From contig NC_132982.1 of NCBI RefSeq assembly GCF_047496725.1, positions 9,007,001 to 9,071,000 on the forward strand: DNA of 64,000 nucleotides, read 5' to 3'. Within the stretch, counting starts at the first letter, position 1. Each line of letters starts with the position of its first letter. Origin of the DNA: Anoplolepis gracilipes (lineage: Eukaryota; Arthropoda; Insecta; Hymenoptera; Formicidae). The notes beneath the pieces were generated by a model that worked only from the letters and a program-made list of their open reading frames with translations, searched no databases and was not told the DNA's origin. Shown piece after piece: positions 1 to 12,002 of this stretch. The position numbers were made by a program, and so were the translations under genes.

Positions 1-46
1 TTAACTTTCGATAATCGCGTTTCTCCCTAAAAGTTTTTGTTCCACA

Positions 47-48
<2 letters not shown>

Positions 49-78
<30 letters not shown>
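49..78. repeat. (CT)n microsatellite
   Basis: An uninterrupted CT dinucleotide run of 30 bases. On the other strand it reads GA, the motif bound by insect GAGA-type factors, but nothing nearby shows a promoter. Confidence 0.95.
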
Positions 79-79
<1 letters not shown>

Positions 80-1720
80 GTTGCTCTTTTTCTCTTTCAT
101 TCAGCAGCGAGAGTTAAAAATTCTGTCGGCGAATAGAATTTGTCACAAAAGAGAGGATGTTCTCTTCAAAGGAAACCTTTTAACGGCTCTTTGCTCTCTT
201 CGGACCCCGAAGAGATTAAAACTCGCCGCGATATGTCCCACGAAAAATCTCGCGCTCCGAGATTTGCGAGGGTGAACGTACACATCACGTGTATCATACC
301 CGGTACATTATCGGAAGGGTCGCGAACATAAAAGTGACTCTGGTGGCAGTTACAAGAGAGAGAGAGAGGGTGCAAAGATGGACCCTGTAAACATACGCGA
401 TAAAAGCGCCCCCGGGGAGAATACCGGAAAAGACGAGTGCTACGAGATCCCTGTCGACAGTAATATTGTTCCAAGATTCGAGGTAGTCTAGGAAGGAAGA
501 AAGAAAGAAAAAAAAGAGTCAGGGATTCCGATTGAGCTTGAATGTAAACCCGCATCAAAGATGTACTCGAATGGCGATGTTGTCGAAAGCGAAAGAGATT
601 TTGCGATTCCTTAATGCCGAAAATGTTCAATTAATCCTTTAATCTTTCAAGAAAATTTTTAATTAAGACTTCGTTAAAAGAGAAAGAGATATATATATAT
701 AAAATGTAATATTATATAACTGTGAAGTAGGTTCTCTTCAGATGCTTCGAAAATAATTGATAGATGATAGAAAAAATAATGAGAGATAACATATACATAT
801 ACATTTACATACAAATATGTAACTTTATGTAACCTAACCAATGTTTGCGTTTAGTTCTACAAATATAGGCATAAAAATATTTTCTGATGAAAAAATTATC
901 AATAAACATATTTTATTTTTACCTAATATATCACAAATATTTAATGTGCTACATAATATTTGCAGAAAAATTCAATAAAATTAATAATTTATTTTTTAAT
1001 AAAAGAAAATTATTTCTTTTTACCGCTAAAATTGATTTAAAAATTCTTACATTAATACATAAAATAAATATACAGATTTTTGTTAAAAATCGAAGCGCTA
1101 TGTAATAGAGAATCGAAATAATAATCGTTCCATTTTTCCGAGAGTGAAATAATAATCTGCTGCCGATACAAAACATCGTTGTATCGGCTATAGAGGATAG
1201 CCGGTACGTTTATCATTATACGCAGCAGTTGTGCGATTCATCCAATGTTTGCGTCTCTTGCACGCCTGCGTAAGTGTGTATATATGTGTGTTTTGTGATC
1301 CTGATAAAGTAATGTTTGCAAACGATAACAGTACTCGATAAACTCCAGTATCATCGTCGCCGATATGCTGATTGCTCTCTCTATTCCGAAGACGACAGAG
1401 ATAGCCGACCAGGCAATTTTATCTGCGTAATCGACTAATGATGAACGGTTACATCAATCTGATCAATTAACTTGAAGCTTTTGATTAATTCTTTATCCTG
1501 TTCAGGAAGTAACATTATTAAAAAAAAAAGAGTCATTGAAAATTAAAATTTATAACGTTAGTTAAAATAATTAGTTAGTATAATGTTAGTGTATTTGAAA
1601 ATTATTTAACAAGGAAACATTCAATTATCCTCTTTCAATTTTCGAGATTTAAATGTGTTGCAATATAAATATAAATAAGAGATATATATTTTTTCAATCT
1701 TGGATCAATTTCAACCTTTA
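79..1720. other. Non-coding stretch, no gene recognised
   Basis: The first 640 bases are moderately GC-rich and include open frames on both strands, but none resembles a known domain and none has convincing splice signals. From about 640 the sequence is AT-rich, with stops in all frames. A small GC-richer patch lies at about 1100-1480. It may be intron or regulatory DNA of a gene that extends outside the window. Confidence 0.5.
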
Positions 1721-1721
1721 A

Positions 1722-2230
1722 AAGGTTCAAAGACCCCTTTGAAAAAAAAAATGAGGTTTTTATATTTCTGAGCAAATATTGTCAAAATAGTAAGATGAAA
1801 AAAACGCTTCAAAGAAAAGTTTTACAGTAGGTATGGCAATGAATAATTTTTATGTACAAAAATAATATTTTCATAAAATAAAATAAGTCGAATGTCTCTG
1901 ATGAGATATCAAAAGTTAACAAAACAATAAAGCGTAATAAATAAATTAACGTGATAAAATTGATGCAATAAAAAAAACAATAATTTTGTTTGCAACTGTG
2001 AAAAAAATGCGTTTTCGAAAAACTTTATCATATATGGAATTTTTTTTTAAATGCTCTTTTTTCTTTAAAAATTGGCAAAAGAGAGGAAGAGATTTTGAAA
2101 TATATGATAGTCTTAAAAAATTTGAATATATTATAAAGTACATACAGATATTAAAACCCATTTTTTTCATTTCCTTTACCGGCAATATTTGCTCAAAAAC
2201 CAAAAAAAAAAAAAAAAAAAAAGATTTTTA
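1722..2230. mobile_element. Degenerate fold-back element, related to the one at 47206-47894
   Basis: Both ends carry the same motif in opposite orientation: a gagcaaatattg block at about 1770 and its complement at about 2185. The interior, around 2000-2110, shares several blocks with the 47206-47894 element, including the run around ctttatcatatatgg and the run caaaagagaggaagagatttt. The copy is much more diverged than the one in the lipase intron, so it looks like an old relative of the same non-autonomous family. Exact ends and target-site duplication could not be fixed. Confidence 0.6.
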
Positions 2231-5200
2231 AGGGAATGTTTCAACGTTTTAATGTAATATGAAGCACTTACAAAAAAAGAAAAGTGTCTCTTATTTTTTT
2301 ATTTACATATTGAATCCGAAGAGCTCATTAAAATCATGGACGGAGAAGTGAAAGAGAGAAATAATTAATTTCTTTTGTAAGAAATATATGAATAATTTTA
2401 ACAAATTTTCTTTTACATAATGAATAAATGTGACAGAAATGTAATATTGGAAATTTAAAAACTCCACAGAAATACTTGCTGGAGATTAAGTTGCAATAAT
2501 GAATGATATAGCAGTCTAGTTGAAAAAATGAGCGACGTAGGATGCATACCCGATTATTATTCACGTATACACTTCTCTTTACTTATTCAAGTCACGAAGA
2601 TATCTCTTAACCGCAATAAATCAGACTCTTCCTTCGGTCAAAAAGCTAACACAGAGATCCGCTGGAACAGCTTTAGAAGTTACTTTTATTGGGCATATTT
2701 TTTTCGTCTAGATTCTGAACCGGTGAGTGCCGCGGAAAAGGGTGTGTACATCCCACGCATTACACACATCCACGCACATATATATTTGCGTATACATATA
2801 CGTATAGCTATATATACGCAAATAGAGTTTCATACACAGACGCAGAATATATACGAACGCGCATCGAATTTCATATACAGCAGAAAACAAGTCGCGTTTC
2901 ATGTATTACGTGTCATATGTATATACGTTTTACATACAAACTCACACACATATAGAGTGCTTTTTTTTTCTATACACAAGTGCAAGTATTCGCGATAAAA
3001 AAAAACCCCTTTTCGTGTCTACGTGGCCGAAGCAATTTCTTACTGAAGAGCGTCCACAAAGAGTGAATTCTATTTAATGAACGACGATTTATACACCGAT
3101 TTTGTACACGAACAGATTAAGAAAAATTAAGAAAGTTACAATCAATATATGCTCTCGCTAGTGGTTTCGAATTTTGACAGAAATTAAATTTTTGTTTATT
3201 ATAGATATAAATAAAAAGATTTTGTTAATTAATTTATTTTGATTTTTATTATTTTTAATTTAAGAAAATTTTTATTCAGATCGTAATTAGCAAATTCTTC
3301 AAAATGTTACATATTGAAAGATTCTGATAAAAAAGCATATTGAAAAGATGATAATATTTATCGTCACTAATCATTTTAAAGAGAATGTAAGATTGAAAGG
3401 CATTCAACGCATCGGTAGAGCATCTCCCCTGGTATATTATCAGAGAGAAAAATGACAAAGGAATTTTTTGATGAACCGCGAATATATCGAGACTCGGGAA
3501 AAGCGAGGGAAACGGAGCGGAAAGAAGCGTCGCGAGTATTTCATCGATCGGCGGTAACTCAATATCCTTGAAAAGCGCACAACGCACCGTAATTGCGATA
3601 GAGGTCACGAGCAAGGTCAATAACCGCGTACAATCGGCGCTAAAATGGCGACGAATATTTTAACAGTTTTCCAGATTTAAGTCTAAATCGAAGTAAGAAT
3701 ATATATGTATATAAAGTGCTTCTTTGTGACAAAATTGCCATTAAAAAGACACAGTTTAAGAACATATCGTAGATAATTATATCAAACAAACACACAAATA
3801 TAATAAAAAATATTATACAATCCGATTGATCAATCTGATTATAATATATCAAATATAATCATATAATAAAAAAGAAGATATTATCTTAAGTTGCCAAATT
3901 TAGATATAAACAGTTATGAGACATAAGCTTAATCATTACATTAAAATAATAATTCAAGGTCCGACGTATATATAAGTCAAAAAATCTCGAGTGTCTGCGT
4001 ATTGAATATATCAATAAAATGGTCTGTATAAATCGTGACAGTCAAAAGTCAGCATATTTTTATTGATGTGACAGAACAGATTTCGCGTTCGGACAAATTC
4101 CTGCAGAATGTCACAATCGATTAAAAAATATAGAAGAAAGATTTTATTTTCAAAAGTAAATGTAAACATAACATTTCCAAGAGAGATATCCCTGTCTGTC
4201 TATCTCGATTAAGTATATAAAATCTGTTTTTCTTCACACATGAGTTTTATTATGGGATAACGGAGTTAAATATTAACTAAACACTGACCCATATCAAATA
4301 AGTGAGAAATATGGATTGCTAATATTTATCGATGACGATTTATATAAAACGAGAACGATAATCGAGAGACTCGCCCCTCTTTCTCCTCTCCACGTATTAT
4401 TTGCCGGTACTTTATCGTTAACTCTCGTAATTCACTACTTGAGTGATCATCCTCGAGACGAGAGTACTCTCACTCACGGTGCACATAAATACGCTACTGT
4501 TCTCCCTTGTAACGTGAGAGAACGTACGCGTGCGTGAAATTAACTTTCGAACAGTCGCATCTTCAGGTGCGCTGGCGCAATAATTTCAGTCAAATTTCTA
4601 TATTATTAATATTAACATATTTATTTTTCACATTTATAGTGTTAACACATCCTTGTCGTTTTTATTCTCTTTCACACATAAAATAAGAATATTATTGTAT
4701 GATAGAAAATAAATAAATAAAATATTTGAATATTATATAGTTTATAAATAAATTTTATGAATAATATTTTGCGGGAGAATCGCGTGTAAAATTAAAGTAA
4801 ATCATCAAATACGTATTCCGATCGTGAAGCGATTGTATTCATTACGTTAGACTTTACATTAAAGTTCGAATAAAGATTCGATTACACGATTTACAGTATT
4901 ATCGAGCAAAAGTGATGAAACAATTGGAACGAAGCCGTATTTAAATTCCCGAGATTGCGTTTCGTGCCCATGATCATTCCGACGTTATCGTCATTATAGT
5001 GTTATTATTATTATCGTCATTAGCGCGGATGTTCCATGCCGCGCACGAATCTCCTCGTGAGACCATCGGCGACACATCATCGTGCCTCGGTAACGACATT
5101 CCACTTCCGGTACGGCTGTAATCGGCAGCGAAGATTCTCCCACCGATCCCACCACCTCGGACTCGATAACCAACGATGCCTAATGGGCCTAAAGATAAGA

Positions 5201-7210
5201 TGCGTTTAGCAATTCGAAGAAACGACTTCCGCATTAACCATTAACTCATCCGCGTTAAACTCTATGGTATGTTCGCAGCAAGGTTCAAGTATAAACCCTC
5301 CTCAGATTAACCTTTGTGCACAAACATTTTCATTGGAACGTTATATCGGTATATGATTGTTGAAATAATTTCTATACACGAAAAAAATGCAAGATTAAAT
5401 TCTGGATGCCTCTTATACGTAAATATTATTTAAAACGATTAAGAATCAGTTTTTCTCTGAATCTGTACAAATTAGTAGTATATGCAGTTACTTGCATTTT
5501 TGTTAAATTATATTCCGACTGACTTTTTTTTCAGTCACGAATCTTCGGCGAAATAATTTTGCAAGCGATTCCGAAACTCGGCAATGCTCGAATTGTTTCG
5601 TTACGTCGAACTCTTGCACATCGACTTCCACGTGTTTTTCATGCCATCGTGCATGTGACAATGTCAAAGTTAACCTTGCTTGTTCGCGTTATAACCTTGC
5701 CTGGTTTGCTGAACTCGAGCGTGTTGTGCCAAGAAAATCGCGATGATAACATTTGTTGGATTGCGGAGAACGATACTTTATTAATAGCATATAACTCCGC
5801 TTGACACTAGAAGGATATCCGGTAAATATTTTTATTTATCTTTCATTGAGAGAGAAGATGATATTTGACAAAAGACCGAAAGACACTCTATCGAATCTCT
5901 TAATATTAAAGCCAAAGTTTTAAAGCTCGTTTTAATTTTCGAAATAAAAAAATATGATTGAGAATTTAATATATAATTACTTAAAATTGAGTAAAAAAAT
6001 TGAATTAATATTTATTTAAATTTCGGTAATTTCTATATTCTGAAACGCACATAAATAATAAAAAAAATAGAATATCTTTTTACATGTACTGAAAAAAAAA
6101 AATATCAGAAAATATTACTTAACATTAACATTGTTGCATAATGGACAGCTGCCTCATTACGATTTTTAAGAAATAAATGATGATCCGAAATGAAGATATA
6201 GGCATAGCTTTTCCACAGCCTATCGCCTTGCAAGTCTATTTTCTTTCTCCCTCCCTTCCCCGAACATTTTCCGGATCGTTAAACATCGTGTCGAACAAGC
6301 GTGTCGCTCGTTGACCCTCATGTTTCAAGGATGTCCTATGGAAATCAACTCGACGTCATCGCGCGAAATAATCATGCGAAATAATTATTATCTAGCGGAG
6401 AACATCGCTGCTTTGAAACTTTATTTCAAAACTTCGTATGTCTTGATATAAAAATAATACGCCGTTATTGAATAAATGATGAACAATGCCATTTCGAATT
6501 TATGACGGTACGCAGATTTTTATATTTTTTTTTTCGACTTTTTTCTTCCTATCTTCGAAAACATTACATCGTACAAAAGAACCTCCATCGTTGGAACGTG
6601 TAATTTCTCGAAATCGAGCGATATGCGACAAAAGCTTGGGGTAGCGAATATTCTCGGAAAGAAACACGTGCGAATGTAATTCAAGACGCTGGATGCAGAG
6701 AACTCGGTGATAACGAAATCAAACGAGTGCAGCGAAATTTTATCATAGCTAAGATCTTTATACTCGGATATAAAATTTATTCTCTGTTTCTATTTAACCT
6801 CATAAAAAAAAACTTATATTTTACCTTTCGTATATTAATTATCTACCTTTGCAATTTGATATTCTAAGATAAAAAAACATTTTTTTTTAAGTATCGAGTT
6901 TATTCTATTTATGTAATTTTTGTTGCTTTAACATATTTTATATAAATCCCTTACTTTTTACAAGAGCTATAGTTTCGCTCAATAAATTAAAAATTCTACG
7001 AGAAAAAAATCAATTAATAAAAAATATAGATGTAAAATATCTTTCTTTTTTGCAACGAAGAGGAAATATAATAATATATTTTAATTTTTTTTAAGATATA
7101 AAAATTACATAACATTTTAACATTTTTGAATTATATTTTCTTTTATTTTACCATTATTATTACTTCCGATAATAAATTCCTATCGATCCGTTTTAATTTA
7201 CTTTATTTTC

Positions 7211-7248
<38 letters not shown>

Positions 7249-7600
7249 ATTATTCCCAATTTCAAATAACACAAATTTTTCGAGATTGTCCTTCATTTTA
7301 GACGACTTTTACACGAGCAGAGCACATGAATCAAATATACATATACAAACGTCGATAAAGTATTTTATGTATCTACATTCCGAGTGTTTCCATCACAATC
7401 ATTATAAATTATAATCGAAAGCGAAATAAAAGCAGTAATGAGGCGTGAAGATAAATCGTTAATTATGATTGACGTGCACTTTTTCGCAAACATGCAAGAG
7501 TCCACGAGACAAACCAGCACGTGTATTGGTAGAGTCAGGTGTTTCTGACGTGAGACAGATTCTTACGTCAAGTTCGTATACATATCGAAAAGAGATCTGT
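2231..7600. other. Non-coding stretch with GC-richer blocks
   Basis: No exon of a recognisable protein was found. AT-rich DNA alternates with blocks of higher complexity and higher GC at roughly 3400-3650, 4310-4580, 4930-5290, 5540-5810 and 6180-6420. These blocks are not open over a useful length and look more like regulatory or intronic conserved DNA than coding exons. A strong minus-strand donor at 7609 suggests that at least part of this stretch is the first intron of a leftward gene. That is inference. Confidence 0.45.
7213..7246. repeat. (GA)n microsatellite
   Basis: A 34-base GA run about 400 bases from the CpG-rich island. Together with the CT run at 7661-7690 it gives GAGA-factor-like sequence on either side of the presumed promoter exon. 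Confidence 0.95.
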
Positions 7601-7608
7601 GTACTTAC

Positions 7609-7655
7609 CGGGATGACTCGTCGCTCACTCCCGCCCTCTCTCGTACTCCCTCTCG

Positions 7656-7694
<39 letters not shown>

Positions 7695-8120
7695 GTTGTC
7701 GCACCGGTGTAGCTACGCTGTGAATCCGTCACTCCATTACCCTGACACACCGCGTAGTCGCGCACCGCACGGCTTTCGGACGCCGACGAGATGGACACGC
7801 GCGCGAACACAAAGGGTACGACGGAAAATTCACTCGCGTTCCTCTACCCGCCGCGAGTATCGCGCGGATCCGGGACTGGCGGCGTACTTCTCGCGAGAAC
7901 GAAAACGCGACGGGTACAGATGTACCGATACAGGCCGCGAGAGGGGCCGTCGTGCACTGACTGCCGGCACTCACAGTTCACAGTTCGCCGTCCACCACCA
8001 ACGACCGTCTCTATGCGCATCCCGTCGTCGACTGCGCGCGCACGTCACGCGTCTCGAAGTATCACGGCCGCTCGTCGCTCGCGCGTACCGCCATCTGTTG
8101 TTGCGTCGCGGAAACAACAT
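7609..8120 (-). promoter_or_regulatory. CpG/GAGA-rich island, probable 5'-UTR exon with strong donor
   Basis: Against an AT-rich background this block is rich in CG dinucleotides and contains a 30-base CT/GA run at 7661-7690. On the minus strand it ends with CCCG|GTAAGTAC, an almost ideal splice donor whose GT lies at 7608-7607. Several overlapping open frames cross it on both strands, as expected for GC-rich DNA, but none resembles a known protein. The simplest reading is a non-coding first exon and promoter of a gene transcribed leftward, with the next exon outside the window or unrecognised. The exact transcription start cannot be seen. Confidence 0.45.
7661..7690. repeat. (CT)n microsatellite in CpG-rich island
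   Basis: A 30-base CT run inside the GC-rich block. On the minus strand, the presumed sense strand, it is a GAGA tract. Confidence 0.95.
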
Positions 8121-8237
8121 TCCGTGTCTTCATCGCATTTCTATGCGACTGATAAATACAATTCAATAAATGTTTACAAAAAATTAAACATAATAACATG
8201 CAACATTTTATTGTCGTGACATATTAGAATAAATAAA

Positions 8238-8241
<4 letters not shown>

Positions 8242-8272
<31 letters not shown>
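8242..8272. repeat. (TA)n microsatellite
   Basis: A TA dinucleotide run of about 30 bases downstream of the acetyltransferase gene. Confidence 0.9.
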
Positions 8273-8280
<8 letters not shown>

Positions 8281-8783
8281 TAATTGTCAGAATAAATACA
8301 TATATCAATTTGATAAAAGAATTAATTAATAAATTCTGAATAATTAAAATATAACGATATATTTTTAAAAATGATACAATAATTATCTTAGACCGGAAGT
8401 GTGTATAATATAATATTAAATTTTCTCTCTTATCTGCATAAGAAAATTTAGATTTCTCACAAAATGACTCGCGCGTAGGGTAAAAATATAATTCTTTCGT
8501 ATCAATATACAATATCATGATATTTATTTATTATACCATGTAATAATTATAATTTATTATTTAGAGTAGAGATGGTATACTCTCTCAACGAGTCCTTCCT
8601 ACTTCATCTTTGTACGAATTATTTTATCGATTGCCTTTGGGCAAGAATGGCGAGAACATTCGGAAATATTGAAAATTTTAGCATCTGTGTAAATGCTACA
8701 TATAAAGTGCACTTTTCTTTATCCGATCGCCATTTTTGGCCAAAATCATCTGTATACGGATTCTTACTTGAGGCTCTCTAATT

Positions 8784-9835
8784 TCAGGACTTGCGGAACA
8801 ATTCTTCGGAAGATAGTCGCATTCCCATAAAAGCGGCCGAGTAATTCCCTTTGCCGGTACCATCGAATACAAGGTGATCGTCGACGATCCACCGACTGTA
8901 ACGGATCTCCGAGACGAGGCGAAAGCCTAATTTCGATGCAAGCGACTGACTGTGACCCGACGTAAAAATGCCACCGACAGCCGCTATATTCAGCGTACTC
9001 GCGACTCGGACGCAAGCGTTTAAAAGGGCAGCACCGATGTTTTTCTGCTGATAAAACGGGTGAACGCAAAGAATATGAATTCGAAAATACGTGTCACATT
9101 CAAGCTCCTTGTAGGCGTCAGTCTGCTTTATTAAAGCGCTGATTAAACTCATAATTTTCTTCAAAGCGTCTCCCTCGAAATTCTATAGATCAGAAATTTT
9201 AGAATATATTACATAATATATTTAATTGAATTTAATATAAATATAATATAATATTTATTATAATTATATATATAAAACATATGTTGTATATAAATTTATT
9301 ATGTAATATACATATTAAATAATTAAATAAATTAAGTAATATGTATATTTGATTATTAATGGAATATAATTATTATTTATAATTCTTATATAATATTTAT
9401 CTAAAATATTGGTTTATATAAGTAAAATAACAACATATTAAAGTATGTTGATATTCGGTATTCTAGTTGCGTTAAATTTTTAAATGTCTCGAAACAAATA
9501 TTCTATTTTTTTTTTATAACAGAGTACATACTTGTACTCGATTATAAGTGTCAGATTTATCCGCATCACTATTAAATCGCGCGACGGCAACTCCGATGAT
9601 ACGTCCCGATGTCAAACTAAGTGCTACCAAACTGGTGGTATCTTTCATCCATGTTTTTATAAGATCGAGATAGACATTTACAGATTTTTGATCCTGCAGT
9701 AAGGACACTGCTTTACACAGGGGCTCTTCTCGAAAGAAATGATGCTGCACAAGAATTGATATTTTCGTTTTTATATTATTCTCTACCTCTACAATATAAT
9801 TGAATTTAATTATAATTAATTGCCAAAGTGAAAAG

Positions 9836-9886
<51 letters not shown>

Positions 9887-10254
9887 GCAAGTATATGCCA
9901 AATAAAATAAACGCGATTTTCTAGCGGGAGAGTTTGTTCAGAAAAGCATTTTTGCAAATGAGAAAAATATGAAGCGGAAAAGAAGGCGTTATTAACTCGT
10001 TTATGATTTGAATAAAAAATTCGAAAAATTGATTAATTGATTAATGCCATCAAGCTATCACGCGTGTTTGTTTTATACGTTCTTTCCAGAGATTCCCATT
10101 CGTACTGCTAAACTTTTATCAAACGCAGAGTTTCTTCATACTGCGCTTCTTTGAGATCTTGTATTTTGCATATCGCCGGTGAATCCCACTCTAAAGGCGC
10201 GTACATCCTTGCTTCCATTCCGACTGTAAATTTATCATTCTTTTCTTCATCCAT
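8784..10254 (-). CDS. GNAT acetyltransferase, arylalkylamine/dopamine N-acetyltransferase-like
   Basis: Three exons on the minus strand: 10254-10114, 9744-9532 and 9182-8784 (stop at 8786-8784), all joined in phase 0, giving 250 aa. Residues 44-55 join as LRLIK plus HHFFREE across the first junction, a signature of insect AANAT-like enzymes. Exon 3 holds the acetyl-CoA loop QQKNIGAA (residues 163-170) after the beta strand ending HILCVHP. Insect members transfer acetyl from acetyl-CoA to aromatic amines such as dopamine, octopamine or serotonin, in cuticle tanning and amine inactivation. The exact substrate is inferred. The start is the first ATG (MDEEKNDKF); there is no signal peptide, so the protein is cytosolic. 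The exon 1 donor is weak (AAA|GTTTAG); the others are CAA|GTATGT with acceptors TTGTGCAG and TCTATAG. A minus-strand AATAAA lies near 8526. The gene looks complete. Confidence 0.9.
9843..9884. repeat. (TA)n microsatellite in acetyltransferase intron 1
   Basis: A TA run of about 42 bases inside the intron between exons 1 and 2 of the acetyltransferase gene. Confidence 0.9.
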
Positions 10255-11581
10255 GACTATTTTTGACACTTAATGTTAAAATATATGATATTTTGAGATT
10301 TTGTAATAACAATTATTATTAACTGTGTGTGGACATGAGGAAGATGTCATTCAATATCAACTGAACAGCATATCTTCAAATGTCTTTTATTAATCCGCAA
10401 TTTGAAGTTAGGTAAAATAATAAATTGAACGCACTCATGCGTCTCATGAACCTAATAAAACTTTTTATCTCGTGCAGATAAGTGTAGTTCTTTACGCTCT
10501 CACTTATTTTAAATTAATTTTTGCAAAACTCTGTGAAAACTGAAATACAAATTAAAAAAATAAAAGGGCATGTTTTATTTAATTAAATATTTAATTGAAT
10601 AGTTTATTTTTCTTTAATAAAAAAAAAACATTTTTTTAAATAAAATTATTTTAATAATCTCTTTTGTTAAGAAAAATAATTAATCTCTCGATATATACAT
10701 ATAAGAATTCCTATATAAAAAAAATAGTATTTCAATATAATGTGTTTATTATAAATTATTTATCAGCAACTCAAAAATATACATAAATATAGGAAATATA
10801 TAACATACGTAACGTTACACTTTTTTAGCAAAAATCAACATTTTATTCACACTCAGATTGTATTTTGTATTAAATTCTATATCCTAATTTGTAAAATATA
10901 TTTGTAATATAATTGATTCTATATGTGTACTATAGAATTATACTACTCAAGCGGGCGTAGTGTGCGCACGTATTTTTATTCCAATGTCGGCGCGTGCGTC
11001 TTGCACTCGGTCACCTCGAGGTTGAGGATCAAGGGCGCCGTAAATGTTACTCGCGACAATAATACGTACAATAATATTGCGCGACAAATCTTAACGGGTT
11101 AAAATACGTCCAAATGATTTCGAAATAAATAAATAAAATAATAACATGGCACTCGGCCGTGGTGATGTATAGCGCGCTTGTCTCTTCATCTCGTAAGCGC
11201 GATCGGAGTTAGATTTTCGCGTTAGACTAATTTAATAAATTCCTGATTTCGATCACGAAATTGTTATCGAGGATCCTATTTGATGCCGACTAAATGGAAC
11301 AAAAAGTCAAGCGAATTTCATTCACGAGTCGATTCCCTCAATCGATTTCGTCTTCTTCCGCTTCGGACTTAATTCTTGCTCGAAGTTTGTTGGTTGAATT
11401 CCTGACTTGTCGACTTTAAGTATGATTCTCATACGTGATAAAATGAGATTTTTTTTTGTTCCAAAATTCGGGAATGCCGTTCAAAAGATCGTGCGTTTTT
11501 ATTTTTATGCGATTTAAAATATCGCGTGACTTTAATTTTGTGCAGTTTAAACTTCAAATAAACTAGTGCGCGTGTAAAACA
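10255..11581. other. Intergenic region with GC-richer block at 10940-11400
   Basis: The first 680 bases upstream of the acetyltransferase are AT-rich with nothing recognisable; its promoter should lie here. A block richer in CG dinucleotides at about 10940-11400 precedes the two candidate plus-strand exons and could be their promoter. No open frame of note occurs. Confidence 0.4.
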
Positions 11582-12002
11582 ATGAACCCTGTCATTCTGA
11601 GAGGAGAAGGAGGCCTAGGAGAGGCATTCTGCACTGGCGGAGCATCCCTAAGGTTAATATTATTGTTTATATATTAATTATTATAAATCACGTGCACGAA
11701 TTAATTTGGTTTATTAATTTAAATGATTTTAAGAAGAGAGGCTTAGAGAGAAAAACTTTTATATAGATCCGACAAAAGTGTTTATTTAATAAATATTTTT
11801 TTAGAATTTATAAAATTATTCTATATTTATATATTTGCTTATATTATTGTACGCATCAAATATAAAATTTGATGAATATATTTATTAATAATTTTTTGAA
11901 TATTAATTATTTCAAACGCTGTTATAATTTGGATTTTATGTTTATTTGTTGCAGACACCATAACATCAGTGTCGACAACTCTGCTGTTGCGCATCAATAT
12001 CG
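11582..12002 (+). other. Two candidate short exons of unknown gene or 5' leader
   Basis: Exon 11582-11652 starts at an ATG and reads MNPVILRGEGGLGEAFCTGG and onward, ending CTAAG|GTTAAT. Exon 11955-12002 follows a good acceptor (TTTGTTGCAG), keeps the frame (39 codons plus two bases) and ends at a strong donor, TATCG|GTGAGT. I do not recognise the peptide. If spliced to the acceptor at 14898 just upstream of the M1-like start codon, the frame would stop at once, so the pair may be an untranslated leader with an upstream ORF for that gene. It could equally be the start of a separate gene whose other exons I missed. Confidence 0.35.

Noticed and set aside
166..630. 154-codon frame on the minus strand
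   Set aside because: It has no domain resemblance or splice support and lies across low-complexity sequence; probably a chance frame.
7696..8219. Overlapping plus-strand frames of about 140-157 codons in the CpG-rich island
   Set aside because: Both frames and a minus-strand frame are open together, as GC-rich DNA without AT-rich stops allows. The peptides are Arg/Ser/Thr-rich without motifs.
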